Positions 1-5,286 of a stretch of 6,810 nt of DNA are shown piece after piece. The position numbers were made by a program, and so were the translations under genes. The stretch covers positions 1-6,810 of the forward strand of contig USJT01000056.1 of NCBI GenBank assembly GCA_900555175.1, in the 5' to 3' direction. A model generated the notes under the pieces. It was given only the letters and a program-made list of their open reading frames with translations, was not told the origin of the DNA and did not search any database. Positions within the stretch are counted from its first letter, which is position 1, and each line of letters starts with the position of its first letter. The DNA is from an uncultured bacterium (GTDB lineage: Bacteria > Cyanobacteriota > Vampirovibrionia > Gastranaerophilales > Gastranaerophilaceae).

Positions 1-1559
1 TTGGGACTTACCAATACAAAGAAATAACAATCTTTGGAACAGGCGACACCCAAATATATGATAACAGAATGCTTATTGGTAATTATCCGAGCAATCAGGA
101 TATCAAAATATCTTACACAAACGGAATGTTTAACATTTATACCCCCGGGAATATGTTTCCTGACAAGCTAAAAGGCCCTGTTGAAATTACAAGTAACTAC
201 GGGCTTTTAGGAGTTACAGGTCTAAAACGTGCAGGCAAACAAGCCTTATATCACGGTGCATTTGAACTTACCCCAAACAGCAACGGCACATTTAACCTTG
301 TTAATATGATTGAAGTTGAAGATTACCTAAAAGGCGTAGTGCCAAACGAAATGCCCGTAAGTTTTGGACTTGAAGCATTAAAAGCACAAAGTGTTGCCGC
401 AAGAAATTATGTACTTTCTCCAAGAACTAAATCCTCTAAAAACTACGATGTTGTAGATAGCGTTGCGAGTCAAGTTTACTTTGGAGCAAATACGGAAAAA
501 GCTCTTTCAAACCAAGCTGTAAAAGAAACAGAAGGGATTGTCGCAATTTATGATTGGGATCTAATCCTTGCACAATATTCATCAACTGCAGGAGGTTATA
601 CGGAAAGCTATTCAAATGCCTTTTCAGATCCTAAAACAAAAGCCTTTCCGGCACCTGAAAAGCCTTATCTGAAAGCTCGTGCAGATATTATAGGACAAAC
701 TCCTTTGAATAGTGAAAAAGCAGCAAAAGAATATTATAAATCAAAACCTGATGCTTATGATATTCGCTCACCATATTTCAGATGGGAACGTGAATGGAGT
801 GCTCAAGAATTGAAAAAAGCTCTTGAAACAACTCTTATTTCACAATCAACAACAGGCTTTGTACATCCTGCCTTCAAAAAAGGCGACAAGCTTGATGATT
901 TGGTTGAATTAAAAGTTATAAGACGTGGTGATTCCGGAAAAATTATAGAAATGGAAGTTGTAACACGTTCTCAAAGATATAAAATTTACAAAGAACTTGT
1001 TGTTAGAAGACTTTTGACAAAAGATGGCAAAGCTTTGCCAAGCGCAAATGTTGTATTTGACAACATTCAAGATGAAAACGGGAACTTAATTTCCGTGCAC
1101 GCATACGGCGGAGGTTTTGGCCACGGTGTTGGAATGAGCCAATACGGTGCAGGCTTTATGGGTTCTGAAATGCACTTGCCTTATGAGAAAATTTTGCAAC
1201 ACTACTATACAGGCATAACTCTTTCTACAAAACCTATAATTATTTCAACAGAAATAGGGCAACAAAGTGCAACTCAGAATTTTTACTCTAAAAATAAAAA
1301 AGCCAAAATAATAGTTGATAACAAATTTGGAGTAAACACTTTAAGCGTTGATATTAATGGAATTAATCTAAATTTTGAACTTCCAAAAGAAATGCTTATG
1401 TATAAAAGATATTCAGAAATCGATATATCTAAATACTTAAAACAAGGCCGTAATACAATTCCATTCACATCTCCGGAATTTTTCGGAAGTGCTGAAAGAA
1501 AAGGCTTAAGATTATACGTTGAAATTGTCGGCAAATCTGACAGTGATTACATTTGGTGA
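1..1559 (+). CDS. SpoIID/LytB-domain peptidoglycan-cleaving protein, 5' partial
   Basis: The reading frame is open from base 3 without a stop, so the true start lies before the window and the ATG at 69 is probably internal. SpoIID-family proteins are lytic transglycosylases or amidase enhancers that act on peptidoglycan outside the membrane. Family marks are visible in order: VEDYLKGVVPNEMP with the candidate catalytic Glu at 348-350, then EALKAQSVAARNY, then SSTAGGYTES near 576-611, then GHGVGMSQYGA near 1119-1151, which is the most diagnostic motif. About 100 residues follow the core domain (from about 1240), ending in a beta-rich stretch with DISKYLKQGRNTIPF, which could be a small carbohydrate-binding-like domain; this is a guess. 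Any signal peptide would lie in the missing 5' part. murJ follows after 18 nt, suggesting one envelope operon. Nothing else in the window suggests sporulation, so a vegetative wall-remodelling role is more likely. Family assignment is firm; substrate and exact reaction are inferred. Confidence 0.93.
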   Translation, partial: GTYQYKEITIFGTGDTQIYDNRMLIGNYPSNQDIKISYTNGMFNIYTPGNMFPDKLKGPVEITSNYGLLGVTGLKRAGKQALYHGAFELTPNSNGTFNLVNMIEVEDYLKGVVPNEMPVSFGLEALKAQSVAARNYVLSPRTKSSKNYDVVDSVASQVYFGANTEKALSNQAVKETEGIVAIYDWDLILAQYSSTAGGYTESYSNAFSDPKTKAFPAPEKPYLKARADIIGQTPLNSEKAAKEYYKSKPDAYDIRSPYFRWEREWSAQELKKALETTLISQSTTGFVHPAFKKGDKLDDLVELKVIRRGDSGKIIEMEVVTRSQRYKIYKELVVRRLLTKDGKALPSANVVFDNIQDENGNLISVHAYGGGFGHGVGMSQYGAGFMGSEMHLPYEKILQHYYTGITLSTKPIIISTEIGQQSATQNFYSKNKKAKIIVDNKFGVNTLSVDINGINLNFELPKEMLMYKRYSEIDISKYLKQGRNTIPFTSPEFFGSAERKGLRLYVEIVGKSDSDYIW

Positions 1560-1563
1560 TGAT

Positions 1564-1570
1564 AAAGGGA
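1564..1570 (+). promoter_or_regulatory. Shine-Dalgarno site selecting the TTG start of murJ
   Basis: The purine run AAAGGGA ends 7 nt before the TTG at 1578. The alternative ATG at 1614 has no purine-rich site at a suitable distance. This favours the TTG start and gives MurJ a short charged N-terminal tail of 12 residues before MSVLKAAW. Confidence 0.6.
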
Positions 1571-1577
1571 AAATAAA

Positions 1578-3179
1578 TTGGAAACAAGTGAAAAAGAAAA
1601 AGACAGCAAATCTATGAGTGTACTCAAAGCCGCCTGGATTATTGCTGTGGTTACAATTATAAGCAAACTTATAGGCTTTATTAGGGATATTATTATCGCA
1701 AACTATTATGGCGCAACTTTAGTATCAGACGCATATTATTATGCTTACCAAATTCCTTCTCTGTCTTTAATCCTACTTGGCGGAGTCGGAGGGCCTTTCC
1801 ACAGTGCAACAGTTGCTGTTTTTTCAAAGCTTATACCGAATTTAAAGGAAAAACCTGAAGAAGCCGTAAATAAATTATATTCAACTTTTATGACTGCAAC
1901 AACAATATTTTTCCTTATTTTATCGGTCATAATGTTTGTATTCCCTCGCCAGATAATGGGATTAATAATCTCAAACGGCTCTGCTGATATGATAAATTTA
2001 GCGGCAGAACATTTAAAAATTATGACACCGCTTTTGATAATCGGCGGAATTGTCGGAATTTATTACGGAATACTTATTATTTACAAACAATTCATGCTAC
2101 CGAACTTGTCACCGATTATAATGAGTGCGGCAATAATAGGGGTTGTTATGGCTGTTCCAAATGACAACAAGGGATATGCTCTTGCTTGGGCAACTACTAT
2201 CGGTGCAATATTACAGCTTGTAATTCAGTATCCGAACGTTAGAAAACTCGGGTTTAAATGGCGTCCAAACTTTGAATTTACAAATAACCCTAATTTTAAA
2301 GAAATTATGGAGCTTTTATTCCCTGCGGTATTAAGTTCTACTGTCGGACAAATTCATATTTACGTTGATATGTTTTTCACATCATCAATTTCAGAAGGTG
2401 CTTGGACTGCAATCGGTTATGCAAACAGAGTATTTCAATTTCCTGTCGGAATTTTAGTTACAGCCTTTTTAGTTCCGTTGTTCCCGATTTTTTCAAGACT
2501 TGTTGCTGAAAAAGATTTAGACGGGATTAAGACATATTTTAATAAAGGTGTCGGGGTTCTATTCTTTGCAGCAATTCCAATTATCATAGGGATTTTGACT
2601 GTCGGAATGGACGCTGTTAGATTAATATTTGAGCGTGGAGCTTTTGATGCTAACGCTACATTTATGGTAACTGAAGCATTATGGTTCTTATCTGTTTCAA
2701 TATTGCCGTATGTTTTCAGAGATTCTATCACAAGAGTTTATTATTCATTTAACGATTCCAAAACACCTTTTATCGTAGCGTTTTCATCAATCGTTTTAAA
2801 ATATCTTTTAAACGTAATATTTATAAGTGAAATGCACATGGGAATAGGCGGAATTACATTATCCACATCACTTGTAACATTATTTAATGCCTGTGTACTT
2901 GGCAGTTTGATTTACAAAAAAGTCAGAATGGATTACAAAAGCCTATTTACAAACCTTTTAAAAATGTTTATTGCAGGAATTGTATCACTTATCTTATGCT
3001 TTGGCTTAGCATACGGATTTGACAAATTCATCCACATGCCAAAAACATTATTTGAAATAATAAAAATTGCATCAGTAGGCATTTTATGTTTGGTAAGTTA
3101 CACAGGACTAAATTTAATATTCAAAATGGAATATGCAAATGAATTAGCTCAAAGACTAATTCAAAAAATTAAAAAATAA
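1578..3179 (+). CDS. murJ: Lipid II flippase MurJ (MviN family)
   Basis: MurJ is a MOP-superfamily membrane protein that flips lipid II across the cytoplasmic membrane for peptidoglycan synthesis. The 533-residue length fits the family, and the protein is hydrophobic throughout with segments consistent with about 14 helices. The N-terminal region has ISKLIGFIRD, whose Arg36 and the later Asp51 align with E. coli Arg24 and Asp39. Arg284 in GYANRVFQFPVGIL aligns with E. coli Arg270. Around residues 64-75 the sequence is LILLGGVGGPFHSA, a form I associate with cyanobacterial MurJ, in place of the proteobacterial RRIFAEGAF, so the Arg52 counterpart is absent. The start is TTG with an SD 7 nt upstream; ATG at 1614 is the alternative. 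The gene lies 18 nt after the SpoIID-domain gene and is probably co-transcribed with it. No U-tract terminator follows; a hairpin repeat begins 11 nt after the stop. Confidence 0.95.
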   Translation: METSEKEKDSKSMSVLKAAWIIAVVTIISKLIGFIRDIIIANYYGATLVSDAYYYAYQIPSLSLILLGGVGGPFHSATVAVFSKLIPNLKEKPEEAVNKLYSTFMTATTIFFLILSVIMFVFPRQIMGLIISNGSADMINLAAEHLKIMTPLLIIGGIVGIYYGILIIYKQFMLPNLSPIIMSAAIIGVVMAVPNDNKGYALAWATTIGAILQLVIQYPNVRKLGFKWRPNFEFTNNPNFKEIMELLFPAVLSSTVGQIHIYVDMFFTSSISEGAWTAIGYANRVFQFPVGILVTAFLVPLFPIFSRLVAEKDLDGIKTYFNKGVGVLFFAAIPIIIGILTVGMDAVRLIFERGAFDANATFMVTEALWFLSVSILPYVFRDSITRVYYSFNDSKTPFIVAFSSIVLKYLLNVIFISEMHMGIGGITLSTSLVTLFNACVLGSLIYKKVRMDYKSLFTNLLKMFIAGIVSLILCFGLAYGFDKFIHMPKTLFEIIKIASVGILCLVSYTGLNLIFKMEYANELAQRLIQKIKK

Positions 3180-3189
3180 AAGATATTTA

Positions 3190-3258
3190 GACCCTGAAAC
3201 AAGTTCAGGGTGACGAAAGATAAATATAGTCATTCCGAACTTGTTTCGGAATCTCAAA
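3190..3258. repeat. 69-bp BIME-like module, upstream copy (two opposed hairpins)
   Basis: Two hairpins lie back to back. The first, 3190-3215, has an 8-bp stem (ACCCTGAA with TTCAGGGT, 3191-3198 and 3204-3211) and loop ACAAG; read on the minus strand it starts with GTCA. The second, from 3229, starts with GTCA, has the stem ATTCCGAA (3232-3239) with TTCGGAAT (3245-3252) and loop CTTGT, and ends in TCTC. The GTCA ends face each other across about 13 AT-rich bases. The layout resembles a BIME made of two inverted REPs. A second copy at 3601-3669 is identical at 64 of 69 positions. No T-run follows on either strand, so it is not a standard terminator, although it could stabilise the murJ mRNA 3' end. 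Confidence 0.9.
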
Positions 3259-3286
3259 TATTAATTAAACCTAAGACAAAATATTT

Positions 3287-3580
3287 ATGACTAACAAAAC
3301 CGCATATATTTACATACTAACCAATAAAAATAATAACGTTTTCTATATAGGAGTTACCTCTAATCTCAAAAAGAGAATCTGGGAACACAAAAACAAAGTT
3401 GTTGAAGGATTTTCAAAAAAGTATAATTTAAACAAACTTGTATACTATGAAGTTGGAGAAGATATGTTGAGTGCAATCACAAGAGAAAAACAACTTAAAA
3501 ATTGGCATAGACAATGGAAAATTAATCTTATAAAAACACAAAATCCTAATTTTAACGATTTATATGATGATATTTTGTAA
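3287..3580 (+). CDS. Small GIY-YIG nuclease-family protein (URI/YhbQ type)
   Basis: This 97-residue protein is a stand-alone GIY-YIG domain, the size of the small YhbQ/URI-type proteins, for which DNA-nicking activity is assumed but the cellular role is mostly unknown. The motif reads YIYILTN (residues 7-13) and FYIGVT (19-24), followed by LKKRIWEHK with Arg30 and His34, a KYNLNKLVYYE strand, and AITREKQLKNW with Glu67 as the expected metal-binding Glu. The set of active-site residues therefore looks complete. There is no extra DNA-binding domain, so it is not a typical intron homing endonuclease. No SD is visible before the ATG (AAAATATTT precedes it) and no clear promoter is present, so expression may be weak or depend on murJ read-through. 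The gene is bracketed by direct copies of the 69-bp hairpin module and sits at the head of a hairpin array, which suggests gene and repeats move or persist together. Family is certain; the link to the repeats is an inference. Confidence 0.92.
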   Translation: MTNKTAYIYILTNKNNNVFYIGVTSNLKKRIWEHKNKVVEGFSKKYNLNKLVYYEVGEDMLSAITREKQLKNWHRQWKINLIKTQNPNFNDLYDDIL

Positions 3581-3600
3581 TATTTTATTATAGTGAAAAA

Positions 3601-3669
3601 GACCCTGAAACAAGTTCAGGGTGACGAAAGAAAAATATAGTCATTCCAAACTTGCTTCGAAAGCTCAAA
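3601..3669. repeat. 69-bp BIME-like module, downstream copy
   Basis: This is the direct repeat of 3190-3258, starting 411 bp later and 20 nt past the GIY-YIG stop codon. The first hairpin (3601-3626) is identical to that of the upstream copy over 26 bp. The second (from GTCA at 3640) carries four of the five differences, and these damage its stem, so this half-element looks decayed. With the upstream copy it frames the nuclease gene. Confidence 0.9.
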
Positions 3670-3691
3670 ATCCAAAATTAAAAAAACAAAT

Positions 3692-3720
3692 GTCATTCCG
3701 AACTCGTTTCGGAATCTCAA
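3692..3720 (+). repeat. REP-like hairpin element, array unit
   Basis: GTCA foot at 3692, perfect 8-bp stem ATTCCGAA/TTCGGAAT, loop CTCGT, then TCTCAA. It differs from the 3229 and 3743 copies by one base, in the loop. It starts 52 bp after the previous GTCA, and about 23 nt of A-rich spacer separates the two. Confidence 0.9.
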
Positions 3721-3742
3721 AATTTAAAAACAAAAATCAAAC

Positions 3743-3771
3743 GTCATTCCGAACTTGTTTCGGAATCTCAA
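3743..3771 (+). repeat. REP-like hairpin element, array unit
   Basis: Identical over at least 29 bp to the copy at 3229-3257: GTCA foot, stem ATTCCGAA/TTCGGAAT, loop CTTGT, TCTCAA tail. It starts 51 bp after the preceding unit. The 22-nt spacers on either side are A-rich and resemble each other. Confidence 0.9.
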
Positions 3772-3793
3772 AGTTCAAAATCTAAAAACAACT

Positions 3794-3820
3794 GTCATTC
3801 TGAACTCGTTTCAGAATCTC
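3794..3820 (+). repeat. REP-like hairpin element, array unit with compensatory stem change
   Basis: GTCA foot at 3794, then stem ATTCTGAA (3797-3804) with TTCAGAAT (3810-3817), loop CTCGT and TCTC tail. Relative to the other plus-oriented copies, one C:G stem pair has become T:A with both sides changed. It starts 51 bp after the preceding unit and ends 33 bp before the TATAAT box of the downstream gene. Confidence 0.88.
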
Positions 3821-3842
3821 CGAAAATTGAACACAAAAACAA

Positions 3843-3865
3843 ATTTTTGCATTATAATTTAATAT
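3843..3865 (+). promoter_or_regulatory. Promoter of the TsaC/Sua5 gene, predicted leaderless
   Basis: A perfect TATAAT lies at 3853-3858, with ATTTTTGC two bases upstream (3843-3850). There is no good -35: TTGAAC at 3827 has a 20-nt spacer. The ATG at 3866 is exactly 7 nt after TATAAT, where transcription should begin. Nearly the same block precedes lipA. Confidence 0.6.
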
Positions 3866-4465
3866 ATGGGAAAAACTATGATTATAGAAAATAAAGAACA
3901 AATAAAAGAAGTATTAGAAAATGATGGTGTAATCGCATACGTAACCGATACCGTATGGGGTTTAGGTTGCCTGCCAACATCTGAAAAAGCAGTAAAAAAA
4001 ATATACGAAATAAAAAAACGCGAAGCTCAAAAACCGCTAATTTTAATGTCAAATGAAACATACAATTTGCTTGAATATGTAAAACCAATACCCAAAATCG
4101 GTTGTCGATTAATAAAAAAATATTTTCCCGGAGCTCTCACACTTGTCGTTGAAAAAAGCGACAAAACTCCATATTTTATGACATCAAACATGGAAACAGT
4201 CGGCATAAGAGTTCCTGATAACGAAGTTTTTAAAGAAATTTGTGAAATTACACCAGGTCATGTATTAGCAACAACAAGCGCAAATCTATCTCATCAACCG
4301 TCAGCTAAGACTTATGAACAAGCATTAGAAAATATGCAAGGGCTTGCAGATTTGATAATCCCTGACTACGGGCATATATGCAAGGGTCTTGAATCAACTG
4401 TTTGCGGAGTATTTGGAGATGAATTAAAAATCTTCCGTCAGGGGGCAATCACAATTGAATTATGA
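3866..4465 (+). CDS. L-threonylcarbamoyladenylate synthase, TsaC/Sua5/YrdC family
   Basis: The enzyme makes threonylcarbamoyl-AMP from threonine, bicarbonate and ATP, the first step of t6A37 modification of ANN-decoding tRNAs, in the cytoplasm. At 199 residues it is a single YrdC domain (TsaC-like), without the extra C-terminal domain of long Sua5 proteins. Visible motifs are VTDTVWGLGC (residues 26-35; the usual Tyr is Trp31 here), KKREAQKPL (50-58), FPGALTLVV, VGIRVPDN, TTSANLS with Ser138-Asn140, a STVCGV strand and FRQGAI near the C-terminus. An in-frame TAA two codons before ATG 3866 rules out an earlier start. ATG 3878 is a real alternative: GGGA at 3868-3871 could serve as its SD, and the likely transcription start is close to 3865. 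If ATG 3866 is used, the mRNA is essentially leaderless. It converges on the minus-strand gene ending at 4503. Confidence 0.93.
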   Translation: MGKTMIIENKEQIKEVLENDGVIAYVTDTVWGLGCLPTSEKAVKKIYEIKKREAQKPLILMSNETYNLLEYVKPIPKIGCRLIKKYFPGALTLVVEKSDKTPYFMTSNMETVGIRVPDNEVFKEICEITPGHVLATTSANLSHQPSAKTYEQALENMQGLADLIIPDYGHICKGLESTVCGVFGDELKIFRQGAITIEL

Positions 4466-4480
4466 TGCATTTTCAATTGT
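4451..4480. terminator. Possible weak bidirectional terminator between convergent genes
   Basis: An inverted repeat pairs ACAATTGAA (4451-4459) with TTCAATTGT (4472-4480) across a 12-nt loop, overlapping the last codons of the TsaC/Sua5 gene. It is AT-rich and no T-run follows on either strand, so termination is only a possibility. One arm also belongs to the decayed repeat unit of the neighbouring gene, so the symmetry may be accidental. Confidence 0.25.
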
Positions 4481-4502
4481 TCCCTTGTAGAATCATAATC
4501 TA
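4471..4502 (-). pseudogene. Decayed remainder of a fourth C-terminal repeat, past the stop
   Basis: Read on the minus strand, the sequence after the stop codon at 4503-4505 continues to match repeat unit 3 of the upstream gene: ATAGATTATGAT, then AGGGAACAATTGAAA. In a shifted frame it encodes IDYDSTREQLK, against IDYDPTTGKQLK in unit 3. A 1-nt deletion near 4506-4510 shifts the frame into the present stop, and 3 more nt are missing further on. Without the shift the frame would run to a TGA at 4438-4440, overlapping the convergent TsaC/Sua5 gene by 28 bp. Confidence 0.75.
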
Positions 4503-5192
4503 TCACTGAACCAAAGTCTTTCCATCTTCTTGATAATATGTAACTTTCAATTGTTTCCCTGTAGTAGGATCATAATCTATTACAAAATCCAAAGTCTTTC
4601 CATCTTCGTCATATGAAAAAGCTTTAGAAGGCTTTCCTGTCAACGGATCTAATTCTGTTATAAGAGCTACTGTTTTACCACTGTCATGGTATGCAATTAT
4701 CTTTATTGGTTTATCAGTTTCTGGATTAAAATCTAAAGTTGAAACTATTCTTTTTCCATCATCTGATACAAAAGTTTTTATTTTCTTCCCTTCAGAATTT
4801 TTCAAATCTTTATATTTAAAACCTTGAATTTCGTAGGTTTCTCCTTCTATTTTAGAGAAATCGAAATACTTAATATCATTAGCTAAATCAGAAGCCTTTG
4901 AAGTTTTAGATGAAATATTAGGAGTATTTTTTTCTGCATTTTCAAGAGTCTCAGATCCTTTTCTAGATACATCATCTGCTGCATCAGCAGCCTTTCGCCA
5001 CCAATTATTTTTGTGTCCGATAATACCTACAGCAACTGCAGCTGCAAGAGCTGTTGCACCTACCATATATTTTGCCGTATTAGACTTTTTTTCATCAATA
5101 TGAGAATTTGAATTCTTTGTTACATCTGTTTTTATTTCGTTATTTTGAACTTTTGCATCAACACCACTAAAGAAAATTTTACTAACTTGCAT
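4503..5192 (-). CDS. Membrane-anchored protein with 26-residue DUF2963-like C-terminal repeats
   Basis: This 229-residue protein has no function I can name. Residues 1-41 are polar. Residues 42-59 form one Ala/Val/Gly-rich transmembrane segment, flanked by KY and HKNNWWRK. Residues 66-110 are polar and Ala/Ser/Lys-rich, probably a linker. Residues 144-221 hold three 26-residue repeats of the type EDGKTLxxxxxYDPxTGKxxKxxYY, and EDGKTLVQ starts a fourth before the stop. The pattern resembles DUF2963 repeats I recall from phytoplasma proteins, and more loosely YwqK/MORN-like repeats; this is motif memory, not a search result. There is no cleavable signal peptide, so the repeats probably sit on one side of the membrane as a binding surface. 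A strong SD (AAGGAG, 5200-5205) lies 7 nt before the ATG. The gene follows lipA on the same strand after 94 bp and could be transcribed with it or from its own AT-rich upstream region. The C-terminus appears recently truncated. Confidence 0.85.
   Translation of the reverse strand: MQVSKIFFSGVDAKVQNNEIKTDVTKNSNSHIDEKKSNTAKYMVGATALAAAVAVGIIGHKNNWWRKAADAADDVSRKGSETLENAEKNTPNISSKTSKASDLANDIKYFDFSKIEGETYEIQGFKYKDLKNSEGKKIKTFVSDDGKRIVSTLDFNPETDKPIKIIAYHDSGKTVALITELDPLTGKPSKAFSYDEDGKTLDFVIDYDPTTGKQLKVTYYQEDGKTLVQ
4530..4763 (-). repeat. Three tandem 78-bp coding repeats
   Basis: Units lie at 4686-4763, 4608-4685 and 4530-4607, each encoding 26 residues with conserved DGK, DP-TGK/DK and aromatic-ending positions. 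Unit 3 and the start of unit 4 share 19 identical bases (4589-4607 and 4511-4529), exactly 78 bp apart. Units 1 and 2 are more diverged, which suggests the most recent duplication was at the 3' end. Confidence 0.85.
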
Positions 5193-5286
5193 AAATTATC
5201 TCCTTAATCTTTATTAATAAGCATATAATATTCAAACAATAATAATTTTGTTATATATTGAAACCTAATTTTACAAAATTTAACAA

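Noticed and set aside
69..71. ATG at 69 as the true start of the SpoIID gene
   Set aside because: The frame is open and protein-like from base 3 (for example ITIFGTGDTQIYDNRM) and there is no SD before 69. The start is outside the window.
1283..1534. Minus-strand open frames inside the SpoIID and murJ genes (also 1745-1930 and 2435-2731) and inside the TsaC/Sua5 gene (3882-4088)
   Set aside because: They lie wholly antisense to well-supported genes, have biased non-globular composition and show no recognisable motifs.
3190..3258. Rho-independent terminator of murJ
   Set aside because: The stems are good, but no T-run follows either hairpin on either strand, and the same hairpin occurs several times in non-terminal positions.
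3287..3580. Intron or intein homing endonuclease
   Set aside because: The GIY-YIG protein is a short single-domain type without a DNA-recognition domain. It lies between intact genes and no split host gene is visible.
3601..3820. CRISPR array (29-bp repeats, 22-23 nt spacers)
   Set aside because: Repeats are near-perfect palindromes of one hairpin family occurring in both orientations. The spacers are A-rich, short and similar to each other, and no cas gene is present.
4503..4510. Programmed ribosomal frameshift into the fourth repeat
   Set aside because: There is no slippery heptamer or stimulatory structure at the shift point. The further 3-nt loss and drift downstream fit decay or sequencing error better.
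5267..5280. AT-rich palindrome after lipA as a terminator
   Set aside because: AATTTT/AAAATT is separated by only 2 bases and is all A/T, so a stable RNA hairpin is unlikely. The composition explains it.
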